DNA of 64,000 nucleotides from positions 249,110 through 313,109 of the forward strand of contig CM067095.1 in the NCBI GenBank assembly GCA_034008185.1, in the 5' to 3' direction. Positions 23,218 through 34,667 of this stretch are shown here, piece after piece; the stretch's first letter is position 1; the number at the start of each line of letters is the position of its first letter. Below the pieces are notes generated by a model. The model made no database searches. It was not told the origin of the DNA and worked only from the letters and a program-made list of their open reading frames with translations. This DNA is from Gorsachius magnificus. Taxonomy: Eukaryota > Chordata > Aves > Pelecaniformes > Ardeidae. Position numbers and translations under genes: made by a program.

Positions 23218-24536
23218 GATGTAGCTCCTCGGAGTCCAGATCGTCCCTGCTCCAATGATTTCAGGGATGTGTATCGTTCTACAGCACCTCAGGGTTGTTT
23301 CCCACTTTGAAAGTGGTTATCTCTGGCACTGCAATGACGAGTTATTCTTCACATTAACTGTAGCCTGAAGAAAGAACCGCTCTTTGAACATCTTTCTGAA
23401 GAAGATTTATCTGATTTTTTTTGAGAGCTTGTTGGCCGTGTATCTGTAGACACTTGGTCATTGTATAGGAGTTCAGTTTATTCCTTCCCTCCGTTCTCGG
23501 AATGCTGTAACAGTGAAAAGGGCTGTTGTATAGCTTCGGCATGCTGTGGTTTGGGGAAAAGATGCTGCTGCATATGGATGAATTGTGTCACATCTCTTAT
23601 TCATGCAGTCCTAACTGACTATGTGAACAGACACAGATGGAATTCCTGCTCCACCTTTTACAAGAAGGTTCAGCAGCAGAACTGTCTATCACTGTAAATC
23701 AATAAGAGAGGACTCCTTAGAGAGTTATCGGTGCTGTTTCTGACTGTTAGAGGATCTTTTGTCAAGTATCTCAGGGCTCGGGAGCAGGATAGCTGGGGTA
23801 ACACGGTACCTTTCCACTGTGTGGAAGGGAAATTTTGAATAGACAAACCAGATCTTTTACGATACAGTAGCTGTATAGTGTAGCCCTTTCGGCGGAAACT
23901 AGAAAATAATTGTAAGTTAAACCTTGCATTTCTCTGAATTTAGGAAGCATGTTCTGTGTCGTGACAAGCAGGACAATTTAACGAGCGGAGCATGTCACAA
24001 CTCTGTAACCTCCTCTCCCCGTTCCCTCTTCCAAAGAAACCTGTGAGCTCCAGAAAAGGTATTTGTTAAAGCCATTCCTGTTTTTCCTTTTTGGTAAGTA
24101 CTGCAGATTCTTACAGACGACCGTCTTCAGGAAGAATCACGACCACTTGGCACCGCCTGACTTTGCTTCTTGGGGCTCCTGGCAATGAGACGATTCATCT
24201 CTCGATGCAGGTAGCTGCATTTCTTAGTGACACTAAGACAGTTTGTCTCTCTCCCCCACCTCTGTTTTTGTGACGAGTCTCTTTAAATTATCCCTTCACT
24301 GTCCTCCCTAGCTTTTCATATTTCATAAGCTTTTTTTAAAGCTTCCTCTGTTCCGAGGCTGATAAGTGAACATGGTATTTTTCTGGTTTGTAGTGTTGCT
24401 TCTTTGTGTGTAATTATGTATGTCTTGCTTGGTAATGTGCCAGGATTCAATCTTTGGGATCATATGCTGGCAGTTTGACCCATTTAATTTATCTTTCAGT
24501 TTCTTCCTGTCATTTCCAGGTGTGGCTGGAGTGCAC

Positions 24537-24656
24537 CTCTTTGGGAGCAGTGTCTGTGTGAAACCGTAATTCACATTTAGAACGCTACTAAGGCCTGGGA
24601 GATGGTTCCAGTTCTCCCAGTATATTGACAGATCTGTTCCACAGTGCTGGTGTTTC
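24537..24656 (-). CDS. Proposed segment 7 of minus-strand gene (weak splice sites)
   Basis: On minus the frame entered in phase 2 after GTGGTACCTTTAAG runs 39 codons (residues 187-225; DLSIYWENWNHLPGL in the middle) to AAAGAG followed by GTGCAC. Both splice sites are below average, and other boundaries within the same open frame are possible, because it continues to a stop near 24323. It is included because phase matches the neighbours on both sides. This is the least certain segment of the model. Confidence 0.25.
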
Positions 24657-25166
24657 CTTAAAGGTACCACAGCCCTCTACTTTCCTGCTTGGTATTATTT
24701 CCTATTCGGACACAGAATTCCTTCATTTCAACACAAACCTTTCTGTTAAATCATTGGCTCTTCCACCAAATGATCGTCTCGGACCTTTATTCCAAGCAGC
24801 ATCACACTGAGAAGTGTAAAAGCTTATTTTCAATCTTACTACTGCCTGCGTATAAGAAAATTTAAATTGCAAATGGATTCCTTGGAAAGAATTCATACAA
24901 GTATGTTTAAGGTGACTATGAGAGGCAGGCAAAGGGGGCTCATCTGGATCTTGGGGAATAAAAGCAGTATTTTGCTATTTATGAATTGGTAGGAAGCTCA
25001 TAACTTTGTAACTGTATTTAGAAAAAGGTTTAATATATTCAGCCTCCTGCACTAAATTAGTGGAAGTGTCCCGTTTCAGGATAGTCAGAGCTGCTTTGAG
25101 ACTGCTATGCCCAGCGGAGATTCCATTCTGGCTCCTGCGTAATAATCAGAGCACTGTGGTATAATG

Positions 25167-25170
<4 letters not shown>

Positions 25171-25209
<39 letters not shown>
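25171..25209. repeat. (AT)n microsatellite
   Basis: About 19 uninterrupted AT units, followed by ACACGTGTGTGT. The run can fold into a hairpin and is likely to vary in length. It lies in a proposed intron of the minus-strand model. Confidence 0.97.
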
Positions 25210-25212
<3 letters not shown>

Positions 25213-25327
25213 GTGTGTGTCTGAGCAGAAGGCTTCAAAGTTTAATAAATTTGTTTAATATTCTCTGGGTATTTTGCTGAAAACGCAGAGCACTTTTAGA
25301 ACTATCACTGTGCTGCAATGATCTCAC

Positions 25328-25495
25328 CGTAGATTTTGAGATCCTGTTGGCCAGGTAAGTGGAGCAGCACAGGAGCTCTGCAGGCCTGTACATAATAAAC
25401 TGCTGCCTGGGTGTTCCTTATAAACAGTCGCTTGAATGCTGTTTGGAGCAGTGTGATTTAAATAGAGCTGCGACTCAGATGATCCAAATACAAAT
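25328..25495 (-). CDS. Proposed segment 6 of minus-strand gene
   Basis: On minus, acceptor TGTTGTTCCAAGCACAG and donor AATCTACG followed by GTGAGA bound 168 bases. One frame is open across all 55 codons (residues 131-185), entering and leaving in phase 2. The peptide begins FVFGSSESQLYLNHTAPNS and has no recognised motif. Good donor, fair acceptor. On the other strand a GTAAGT donor overlaps at 25356, so a plus-strand reading cannot be excluded. Confidence 0.35.
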
Positions 25496-26422
25496 CTGTG
25501 CTTGGAACAACACATTCGGCGTGAGCATGTTTTGTCCAGGTGCACTGAGTTTGTTCAGAACAAGAGCACTATCCTGTTAAATTGAACAAGCCATAAACCT
25601 GATTTATTTTTCCAGTGATCAGAAGATAACCATGTTCTGTAAAAGTCCTGTACGTTGCACGAGAACTCTCCTATGGAGTTGCATAGAGGTAGATGCAGAA
25701 CTGTTAGGTGCCTGCAGTACTGTAGAATAAATGGGTAGCAGTGATGATGGTGTGTGCCCAGAATCGGGTCTAATCAAGCTTTTCTTGAGCGTTAGACACC
25801 TCTAGGGTAGGACAAGAGACCCTAAAGTTTAAACAACGCCCCTCCCCCCAAGAACCCCCAAACCAAGACTCAAAGCCCCAGAAGCCCGCATAGCGCTCCG
25901 ACACCCTGCAGAAGCACGTCCCTTTTGGTGGCGGTCTGTGACTCTGTCGGGTACCATCCGCGTCTGTGCAGCAATCATGGAAACGGTGAACAGGCTGTTT
26001 CTAAACATTTTGAATTCTTTGGGGCAGTCATCAAATTATGTGATGTTTCTGCTTTTCCCTTGTGGCATTAAAAAAATTATAGAAAACTATGTAATACTTA
26101 CATACCATGTACATACCATATAGTTAGCAATTACTGTTTGTCTTTTGGGCCATGTGTGCTCGGTATGGTATCTGTTCACTATTTTATTATTTAAGTGCTT
26201 TTACCTGCCTGGTTCAATTGTGTAGGGAACACCTTCTAAAGCTTGCTCCAGGAGAAGAGAGGCCAGGCTGTGTGTATTGGAGAAGTACAAAATGGTCTAA
26301 ACTGGAGTCTGAAAACTGTGGGTGTTCTTTGGGTGGTCTGGCTGACATCCTACAAAAGGCACCAGTGCAAAGCACATAGTACTGATCTTGCTTGTGAGGT
26401 TATTGGAAATATCGGTGCTTAC

Positions 26423-26492
26423 AGTGATCCAGAGATGCGGTTTATCCAGATAACAGAATGCAGACCCACTCTGTAAATGCATTCCCTGTGTT
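26423..26492 (-). CDS. Proposed segment 5 of minus-strand gene
   Basis: On minus, acceptor TCGCTACTCCTTGTGCAG and donor GGATCACT followed by GTAAGC bound 70 bases. Entered in phase 1, the frame carries 22 codons (residues 108-129; IYRVGLHSVIWINRI inside) and leaves in phase 2. The pattern of spaced aliphatic residues fits an amphipathic helix, like the segments before it. Short, so open by chance is possible. Confidence 0.3.
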
Positions 26493-26787
26493 CTGCACAA
26501 GGAGTAGCGATCGGCTGACGTTCTTTTGAATAACTGTTTTTCTCTGTGTGTTCGTTACTGGTGCCGTGGGTGGTGTGTGGGTGGCTCTTCTGCCACCCGC
26601 AGCCGTGCCCGAGGCAGACACATTCTTGGGATTTTTAAGGTGCATTTTGTTGTTGGGTGCTGCTGTTCATTAAGTTTAGCTTTGATTGGAAGTAGCAGGG
26701 GTGACCGACTGAGCTTTTCTACCACTTAAAAAAAAAACATTCTTGCAAATTTTTTTGAAGTGCTCTTAACACTTGCTCGTTTTGGTA

Positions 26788-27108
26788 ATACATAAATACC
26801 TGAAGGGAGGGTGCAAAGAGGACGGAGCTAGGCTCTTTTCAGTGGTGCCCCGGGACGGGACCAGAGGCGTTGGGCACACACTGAAACACGGGAGGCTCCC
26901 TCTGAACGCCAGGGAACGCTTTATTACTGTGAATGTGATCGAGCACGGGCACAGATTGCCCAGAGAGGTTGTAGAGTCTCCCTTCCCTGGAGATACTCAA
27001 AAGCCGTCAGGAATGGTCCTGGAAAACTGACTCTGGGTGGCCCTGCTTGAAGAGGGGAACTGGACAAGGTGACCTCCAGAGGTCCCTTCCCACCTCAGCC
27101 GTTGTGCC
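26788..27108 (+). mobile_element. CR1 LINE 3' portion (~0.3 kb)
   Basis: Sense-strand CR1 landmarks in order: ACCTGAAGGGAGGGTGCAAA, GGCTCTTTTCAGTGGTGCCC, GGCACAGATTGCCCAGAG, GTTGTAGAGTCTCCCTTCCC, TGGAGATACTCAAAAGCCG, GGTGACCTCCAGAGGTCCC. The terminal ATTCTATG repeats are not clear. The copy is moderately diverged and 5'-truncated. Open frames such as 26773-27030 are part of the element. Confidence 0.95.
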
Positions 27109-28040
27109 ATGCTGTGGTTTATTGCCTACGGACAAACTGCGTCCTCCAGGGTTCCCGCAAAACGCGCTCAAGGAAAGTGTGCTTTCCTGTTCTGGCCACG
27201 TCTGCTTTCATTCTCAGGTTTGCATTCCCCAGCAAAGGGATGGCTGCAGCGCTGCGGTGGGGAGGCCGGTCCTGCAGGATGCTGGCGTTGCTAGGCAACA
27301 AGCGGGCGCAGGGAGGGAGGCGAGGACGGAAGAGCGGCTTCCAAATTTGTGAACAGCAGCATCCCCTCTGAGATCACTGGCACGTGACACGGCAGTTTCC
27401 TCAAAGATCTGTAGCATTTGGGAACGTTTCTTGGGGACGGGAGGGAATATTGTGAGCATTGGAACATGGAGTGAAATTGTGTTTGCCTTTGAATTCTGCT
27501 ACTTACAGTCAGAAATAGTTATTTCTAAATTCCCCATTCGTGAGGTCCCCTTCCCCTCCCTGACTAACAGTGCTCCTGGTGTGTTCCCCGGTCTACTCCT
27601 TGTTCGTGGCTCCAGGGCATTGCTGCCAGTCCTCTGGAGTCCGTCAGCGCTGCTGTTCAGTCGGGCGGACGCGGTGCTGCAGCGTGCCCTGAAGCACGGG
27701 CGCCAGAGCGGGTACGCACACGTGCCTGAGCGCGCGGGCACGCGTGCTGTGCACGGCCCCTTTTCCCTCCGCTCCCTTTCCCGTGCGTGCTCTTTCTCTC
27801 CTGCTCTTTGCTGCTCTTCCTCCTGCCCCCCTGCCCTGGCAGGAGAAGCAAGAGAACAAGGCTGCGAGTTGAACCCGCTTTCTTTGCGGTTTTTATTGAG
27901 TTGTTTAAACTTGGCCAGTGGGAAAGACGCCATGGAACTGAACTACGTAGGGGACAGGACGCCTCTGCCTTTTCCGGCGAGGGAAAGCCACTGCTGCCTG
28001 TGTCTGCTTTGGAACAGCAATGCACGTTGGACCAGAAGCC
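27100..28040. other. GC-rich patch without supported gene
   Basis: Sequence between the CR1 copy and proposed segment 4 has raised GC, especially 27640-27860, where CpG is frequent (GCGCGGGCACGCG). Several long frames overlap on both strands, as expected where stop codons are scarce. I see no splice-bounded exon. A small secondary CpG cluster is possible but is far weaker than the island at 35 kb. Confidence 0.4.
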
Positions 28041-28044
28041 TCAC

Positions 28045-28100
28045 CTATGCCTGAGGTCAAGCTGTATTTGGCAAGGTTTTTGATCAAATTAGCAGTGTCA
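28045..28100 (-). CDS. Proposed segment 4 of minus-strand gene
   Basis: On minus, acceptor CATTAGTTGTTTCTTTAG and donor GGCATAG followed by GTGAGG are both strong. The 56 bases enter in phase 2 and leave in phase 1, with 18 codons (residues 89-106; DTANLIKNLAKYSLTSGI). The sequence suits an amphipathic helix of the kind found in helical-repeat proteins, but that is inference from pattern only. It is too short for the open frame itself to count as evidence. Confidence 0.35.
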
Positions 28101-29853
28101 CTAAAGAAACAACTAATGTCCTTGACAGCTGGTTCCTGCCTACTGCTCTCCTCCTCTCAGGTGTTTATTTGCCCTTCTCCGTGCTAGGAGCCACTTGCCA
28201 GTCCTTTTAGCGTAACCAGCTGGAAGCGGACCTATGTAACTTGTGGGTGTTAGGGGAGACAAAAGAAAACTGAAGTCAGCAAGAGGTATACGAGAATCTC
28301 AGTTTTAAGGGCAGAAAGACAAAAGCTTTTAAAGCTGGGTAGCACTTTTTGCCTGCAGTTTGATCGGATCAGCCATGTATCCATAGCATTAGAAAACGTG
28401 CACTCAGGAAATGTGGGGAAGAAGAACCTAAGCAGATTACAAGTCTCTGAGCATCCTAATAAATAATGACGTGAGGTGAGAAAGTCCAAAAGGTTGTGGA
28501 AAACCAATTGGTTTTGCTACAATGAATAGTGACAGACATTTCCATCAGTTTATGTTCTCGGGATAAAGATGGGCAAGGATGAAGATGGAGTGAGATGATC
28601 CTGCTGGGGTGAATGTACGGTCTGGGCTGCCTGGATTTTCTCCTTGCTTAGAAAGAATCTAAATGCTACAGTTTTGGTCATGAAATTCCCTCCTTTGATA
28701 TTAACTGCTTGGCTGGAATTACAGCAATGACTTCATGTCACTCCACTTCTGTTACGGGCATGCACAGGGCTGTCCTGTACCAGTCATAATCGATTCATTT
28801 CCAGTATGCCCAGAGAATACTACTTCCCTTTCCTTCCCTTTCTTTTCCTTAATGTCTCTTCTCGGCTCTCTGTGTAGTATTGTCGATTCTTTGGGAATAA
28901 TACTATTTTTAAAGATTTGGAAGGTGCCTGTTGCACAGTTAGTTCTGCCACTAAGAAACAATAAATAACATGCCCTGAAAAATAAGGCGCAGCTTCAGTG
29001 CTCTGAGGTAGAAGGATGTTTCCCCCCCCAACCTCAAGCTACGTGCCTTTAGAACCTGCAGAAATGTCCTTGCAGAGGAGGTGACTGAACCTGCCCTTTG
29101 GAGGATGCTGCAGGTGGCTCCGCGGTGGCACGTGCAGATCCCCCCCCCATTGTCGCCGGCCTTGGGAGAGGGGCAGATCGGTTGCCCGATTGTCCTGGTG
29201 CCATGCACATGCCAGACAGTTACAGGTGAATTATTTGGCTCTTTGAATGTCTTACTTGAGACAGCAGATGGTGATGGAAGTCAGCAAGGGAAGACTGGGA
29301 GAAGACCTTTTTCCAGGAAGAGGACAGATAGCAAGGAGGATACTTTTTGGTAAACCTTTGCCTCCCAAGTATTACTGTGACCCACATCTTGACTGAATTA
29401 CACTTGTCTCCATAGCAGCAGTAATTACGCTTCCTACGGAAAAAAGGGAGGGGGTGGTCGTAATAAGAAGCAGGTCCCAAACCCGATGTGTTCTGCTCTG
29501 AATCGTGTAATGAAAGAGCCGAAGCTTCTTAAGCCAGTAAGTCACAATCAACAGTTCAAAAGCAAACACCTCCCTTGGTAAGATATAGTTAGAATTTAGG
29601 ATACATTTCTTCTCCAGTAAACTACAGAAATACACGTTTTGCTGTAAGACTATCACAGAAATATTTCACAGGGACAGCATTGAATTTAAATAATGCTTCT
29701 CTTGATGTGTGCAGTCCCCAACCATAACATTTCTATTTGTGACTGAAACTTTCATCCTTAGGCTTCTTGATCTGGAAGTTGCCCATCTCTCTTTTGCAGA
29801 GTGCAGTATATAATTAATATAATTAGCTTTTCCCTGGCAAATAAAGAAGGATT

Positions 29854-30459
29854 CCCCCCCCCCTCCCCCATTGGTTTCTGAATATCTTAGAGTATCCACT
29901 TGTGTGCCCGTGCAGAATCAAGAGTGTCATCTCCATGGGAGTTGAATTACTTCTCCCCCACGTTTTGTTGCTGTTTGCCCCTGCTGCAGATGAGTTTTAG
30001 CGGTTATTCTGTTAGTATTAGACTCGCCCTTCTGTGGACAGAATTCTTTCTCGTTCCTCATGCGGAGGCCTGGAAGTTGTTCTTCTGTTCTACATGCATC
30101 TTGCTTGTTGATGTGTTGGACATGGAGTGGGACATGGTTTGGCTGGGATGGAGGTGTTTTGTTTTAGATTTGTGACCAAAACAGCGTTGATGACCCACAA
30201 ATGTTTCGGTTATTGCTGAACTGTGCCTACACAGCATCAAGGCCTTCTCTGTTTCTCACTCTGTGACAGTGCTTGTTTCCTTGCACCTTTTCTATTTTAT
30301 ATAGAGTAGAATAGAAGTAGCACTTAGACGTGCATGCATAAATACAATCACAGTCAAGGTGCCAACGCTCTCTCGCTACGCTGTGAAAGGAAAGATGATG
30401 AAACAGGGCAGTGGGCTGGTCTCTCTTCTCTTTTTTCCTTTTCTTTTTCTTTTCCCCTA
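29854..30459. repeat. C-rich run and CTTTT-type pyrimidine tract
   Basis: A run of ten C then T and more C spans 29854-29869. A T/C tract (CTCTTCTCTTTTTTCC and onward) spans about 30421-30459. The sequence between the two is unremarkable. Confidence 0.8.
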
Positions 30460-30802
30460 CAAGGCATGGAGTAGGGCTGTCCTTTGGAATATTAAAGGGA
30501 GGCATAAAGAACGATGCAGTGTTTCACTGTTTATTTCCCAAAGGGTGTGAAATGGATGGAGTTCTATCACAAGACTTGGTCCATTAATTAGGAGAGAACT
30601 GCCTAATTTTAGGGTAAAAGCCCCAAATGAGGTAGAAAATAAGGACATGCATTTGCATGCCTTCCAAAGATGAGTGTGTTTTGGTGGGTTTATTTTCCAT
30701 ACATGCTCCTGCCTTACCTATCTCTGCACTGTAGGCAGATCTTTGGTGGGAACACTCGCTGCCTCCTACGTTTCTACTTGTCAATGATCATGTTTCAGAA
30801 CT

Positions 30803-30900
30803 GTAGAATCATAGAATGGTTTGGGTTGGAGGGGACCTTTGACGGTCATCTAGTCAACTCCCCTGGTAGGAGGCAGATACCGCTCCAAGCTAGATTTGCT
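30803..30900 (-). mobile_element. CR1 LINE 3' fragment
   Basis: Plus strand reads GTAGAATCATAGAATGGTTT, then GGGTTGGAGGGGACC and GTCATCTAGTCAACTCCCC, the reverse complement of a well-preserved CR1 3' end. It is relatively little diverged, so probably younger than the copies at 14284 or 17150. Confidence 0.93.
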
Positions 30901-31738
30901 TTCTGAAGAAAATATTTACAAATGAGTGCTTGGAAGCCAGGGTGATGAATCAGGAGGAGAGAATCATGCAGTGCAGTGTCCTGTATTCCCTGTGGCCAGC
31001 ATGGAAGAGGTCTTTGTGCAAGAGTCCGTTCCCGAAGTCCTGGTTCAGGTATCAGTACTTGAGAGGGGACTCTGTATCACAACAAGATTAGCCCATATCT
31101 TGTATCAACCTATGTGATCATTTCACAGTACCATGGAATAATTTGTAATTAGCAGCAGGCACCCACAGCCCTCAGATAATTTGGCTCGTGTGACCACCTC
31201 CCTCCCTTGCCCTTCCACTTTCATGAGTCCACTTGCCCGTAATAAATGCTTTTTCCTTATCTTCAGTTCACTTGTTCTGTGTCTCTTTGAACTAAATCGT
31301 GCTACAACTCTCTAATTAGTGTTAAGCAACCAGTTTTTCTCAGCTGCTTCTCCTGTCAGAAGTGGTATTTTCCAGATAAGTATATCCTCATTTTTCAAAG
31401 CCCTCTCCTTGGTTTTCAGCCTGGATTATACCCCTATGAAAAGAGCTCTCTCTGCTTGACTAAACAAAGTATTTTCTGAAGTGATTTTCAGTCATTTGAG
31501 GAGAGTCAGCTGCTGAGATGTGAACCCCAGGTAACCTAATAATGAAAATAATCCTTGCTACTGGTACAGCAGCAGAACAAACAATCTTTATTATCGAGAG
31601 AATAGGGCCAAACGCTATAGTCCAGTAGCAAAATGCAACCAAAACAAAAGGTAGATGGACCAGAAGGCCAACATAATAGGCAAAAACTTTGTAGGACCTT
31701 GAGTTGCCTTCCTAGCCCACTGTATTCATGCCCCTTAC

Positions 31739-31819
31739 TGTGCACTCTCCAACGCGTGTGCTGTGACGATGCTAAGGGACCCCAGCGCCTTTAGTTGAAC
31801 TTGGTACTTCTCTCTTCCT
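31739..31819 (-). CDS. Proposed segment 3 of minus-strand gene
   Basis: On minus, acceptor CTACCATTTCTTCCTTACAG is excellent and the donor AGTGCACA followed by GTAAGG is good. The 81 bases enter in phase 2, carry 26 codons (residues 62-87; GREKYQVQLKALGSLSIVTA, then HALESA) and leave in phase 2. Regularly spaced leucine, isoleucine and alanine suggest a helix-turn-helix repeat unit. I infer that segments 2 to 5 might form an armadillo- or HEAT-like stack but cannot show it. Confidence 0.4.
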
Positions 31820-33136
31820 CTGTAAGGAAGAAATGGTAGATCCTGCACCCAAGCACCTTTAGTGTGGAGATTGGAAGTGAATTTTGGTTGTAAGTTGCCC
31901 GAGAACTTGCCATAAATTATCACCTAGAGACCCGTTCGCATTTGCCGATTTCTGGTAATCTAGAGAAGCGAGATTCTGTCAGAACTCCAGTACACCAGTG
32001 ACTGCGTTTTGAGGGAGCTCCCTCCTCCCAGACCAGGAGAATTGGCTGAAATACTTTCTCCCTTTCGTAGTCCACGCTTGCTTAGCAGCAGCAGTAGCTC
32101 AGATCAAGTGTGCTGTACCTGATCTCTAACAATTCCGAGTGCTATGTGTGTGCTCAGCGTGCTAGTTTGAAGCAGACAAAGCGATAGACACAGCATCCTT
32201 GTAATGAATCGAAAACTGCTTTAATAAATTCAGAAATAAAAGGATTTGATTTTATTATGCTTCATGAATTTGCCAAGGGACTTGGCTATTAGGAGCTTGA
32301 TCTATATCCCTCTGGCCGTGTTGGTGGTTAACTGTTAAAATGCTGGCATCTTTCGGGCTACCAGTCCAGTGAGGTCACAGGGAAGTGTGCATCGTAAGAT
32401 CAAGTTGTTACTCTACATCTTTATGTACCTGCTGAATACCGTCTGATTTAGCTGCTTGCTAAACTGTAGAATGACCCGATAAATAAGTTCTCATACACTT
32501 TGGAAAGCCCAACTTGCAGCCTGCTCACCAAGCCATCTCCACCAGGACTTTTTCTACTTGCAGTCTATGTGTTTGCTTCTAGGTGATGCACTTCGCTTGA
32601 GCAGGGGGAATTTCAAGGTGCAGCAAAGATGTTAGGACTTAAAAGTTATTAAAAATGAAGGGTTATGCAAGAAAGGAGATGGTACATCAAATGGCTCCAG
32701 GTTCTTGCCAAAGATTAACTTGAAAAAGACACTTAAAAGATTTTTTTTTTTTCCCCATTGAGTTGTAAGATTGAGATCTAATATCAGATATGTTTTAATA
32801 ACACACATTTACTAGAGAGAGGCATTTAACTTTGATGGACCAACATTATCTTCTGCTTCCCATTTCTATTCTTACACAACCTGTCCACTGATTCAGACTG
32901 AACTTTACAAAGCTCTAGCACTTGCATTTTCTTGGCTTTGCTGATTACTTGAGAAAATGAACGGGTTCTCTTTGAAACGGACATGAGGATTCCCTTCTGC
33001 TGAGGAGGAGGAGATAGAAGCTGCCAGCATAAGAGGATAGTTTCAGCGTTTCCTGGCAATTGAATCACTACGTACCGAGTGTCTTCCAACCTTGGAAGAG
33101 AAACTGGGAACTTAAAAACAAAACCAAAAATCATAC

Positions 33137-33284
33137 TGCTTTTTCTTTAATAACTGAGATAACTCGCTGACTTTGAAAGGGGGAATAATGTTTGCCATTT
33201 CCTTCAGATGCCAGGCATTTGTACTGCCTTTATTCTGGATATTTTCTATGGCTTTGAAAATAGTGCCAACATCATCTTCTTCTG
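33137..33284 (-). CDS. Proposed segment 2 of minus-strand gene (best supported)
   Basis: On minus a very long T tract ends in TTCCAACAG, an unusually T-rich acceptor with a second AG three bases on (CAGCAG). The donor is AAAAAGCA followed by GTATGA. The 148 bases enter in phase 1, the phase left by segment 1, carry 48 codons (residues 13-60) and leave in phase 2. The peptide begins EEDDVGTIFKAIENIQNKG and contains AWHLKEMANIIPPFKV. About 73% of codons start with a purine, a coding-like bias. No family recognised. Confidence 0.5.
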
Positions 33285-33291
33285 CTGTTGG

Positions 33292-33314
33292 AAAAAAAAA
33301 AAAAAAAAAAAAAA
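33292..33314. repeat. Poly(A)/poly(T) tract, 23 bases
   Basis: Uninterrupted A run on plus. On minus it is the polypyrimidine tract of the acceptor for the candidate exon at 33137-33284. Length variation is expected. Confidence 0.95.
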
Positions 33315-33924
33315 GTTTAAATACAGCAGAAATGCCAATCACTGCTGTAAGAATGAAGATTAGGAGCGAACCAGCTCACTCCCTTCCCTGACAGGTGTTT
33401 ACGCACAGCTCCTGCTTTGCTTCCTGTTAATTATCTTTACTCAGGAAGAATTTCAAAAACCTCCTGTAGATCGTGTCAAAACAACACATTTTGCAATCTG
33501 TCCATGAATTAAATTAAGTTTCTTCCTGACAGCATCATGGTAAATGGCATTGTCTGAGTCTGAGCATTTATTGTCTTTATTCGAGCACCGACTCTGCCAT
33601 TTACAGAACTCTTCAGAAGTGTCAGTGCTAGTTTTTAAGTTTATGGGAATCCGTGAGTTTCAGGGCACACTGGCTCTGCTCCTTGTATAAGAGCAGGGCA
33701 CAGCTCCATGGTACGCCGGCGCTGACGAGTAAACCCAGTTGGAGTTCCTTTCCTGCACTGCCACACCTGGTCTTTTCTGTCCCTACCGCTTTCAAGAGCT
33801 TTATTTTTCACTTGTGTCTTCTTGGCGATTTAATTTATAGCACGCTGCCGCGAGTGCTGTCGGTAATCCGGCTGAACAGAAACACAGAACTGAGAGCGGG
33901 TGTTTGAGGGCAGTGCGGGACAAG

Positions 33925-34266
33925 ATGGGAACTCAAGGTGGCTTTGTGACCGAGGCCGAGGGTTCGGGAACCGCTGCCGGAGCTTCGCCGTTGTTCCAGA
34001 ATACGAGCGGCTGCTGTGGAAGGGATGCAGAGGCTCCGAGCTGGAACACCCCCAATGAGGTAGCTGTTCTGGCCTCCATGGGATCAGAGGCACAGCATCC
34101 TTCAGGACTGAGGAACTGTGACAAAAAGAAGCTGCCTGTTATAATTCCAAGGGACCTCCCAGTAATATTGCTTTGTGTTTTGCTGCTGTGTTTTGGCTTT
34201 ATCTTCCTCTGGTATATAGCAATAAAACCGACTCTGCACCACTTCAATAATATAAAACCCAGTTAA
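33925..34266 (+). CDS. Small open frame with one predicted membrane helix
   Basis: The ATG at 33925 has a strong start context (ACAAGATGG). The frame runs 113 codons to TAA. The N-terminal two-thirds is rich in G, A, S, E and N with no signal peptide. A basic stretch (CDKKK) precedes about 20 hydrophobic residues (LPVILLCVLLLCFGFIFLWY), and a short polar tail ends the protein. This is the layout of a single-pass small membrane protein. The frame lies antisense within intron 1 of the minus-strand model. A T-rich intron can imitate a membrane helix, and I recognise no homologue. Confidence 0.28.
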   Translation: MGTQGGFVTEAEGSGTAAGASPLFQNTSGCCGRDAEAPSWNTPNEVAVLASMGSEAQHPSGLRNCDKKKLPVIIPRDLPVILLCVLLLCFGFIFLWYIAIKPTLHHFNNIKPS

Positions 34267-34514
34267 ATTGTGTTGTGTTCATGTGTTAAGGAATTTTGAG
34301 TCTCCTGAGGCTCTTCATTTTTTAGAGAATCGCCCCAGAACAGTACCGAGACCCCAGGCTAAAGTTTTGTACTTGTAGCATAACCTTCTTCTCGGAGCCG
34401 GCCGGAATGCTTGAGCTGCCCAGCTGTACCTTGTCTGCAGCGTTGCTATCAGCGAGGAAAGCACAGCGGCACAAATACTCCCACCACCAGACAAAGCTGA
34501 AACCGTACAGATAG

Positions 34515-34594
34515 TCCCGTATTTTGGGGGTTGGACTAGATGACCTCTAGGGGTCCCTTCCAACCCAAAACATTCTATGATTCTATGATTTTAT
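34515..34594 (+). mobile_element. CR1 LINE 3' end, well preserved
   Basis: Contains GGGGGTTGGACTAGATGACC, TCTAGGGGTCCCTTCCAACC, then AAAACATTCTATGATTCTAT, essentially consensus CR1 3' terminus in sense orientation with two full terminal ATTCTATG repeats. It is the cleanest CR1 end in the window, about 80 bases long, and lies in proposed intron 1 of the minus-strand gene. Confidence 0.97.
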
Positions 34595-34667
34595 ACCGGG
34601 TTGCAAACACCGTAACGCGAGGCGACTTTGGTCTTGCCATTGCTGTGTCCGTTCAGCTTTAACATAC

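Larger units (their letters stand above)
28101..31738. other. Proposed intron 3 of minus-strand gene
   Basis: About 3.6 kb between segments 3 and 4. It holds a CR1 copy, C-rich runs at 29022-29030, 29140-29148 and 29854-29863, and a pyrimidine tract at 30421-30459. A GTAAGG donor on minus at 30717 lacks a suitable open exon. No other gene seen. Confidence 0.4.

Noticed and set aside
27431..28083. 207-codon plus frame and overlapping minus frames
   Set aside because: GC-rich sequence with several mutually overlapping frames; the only splice-bounded part is the minus segment at 28045-28100.
29372..29656. 94-codon minus frame with an acceptor-like start
   Set aside because: Its acceptor gives the wrong phase for the minus-strand chain and no acceptable donor exists within the frame.
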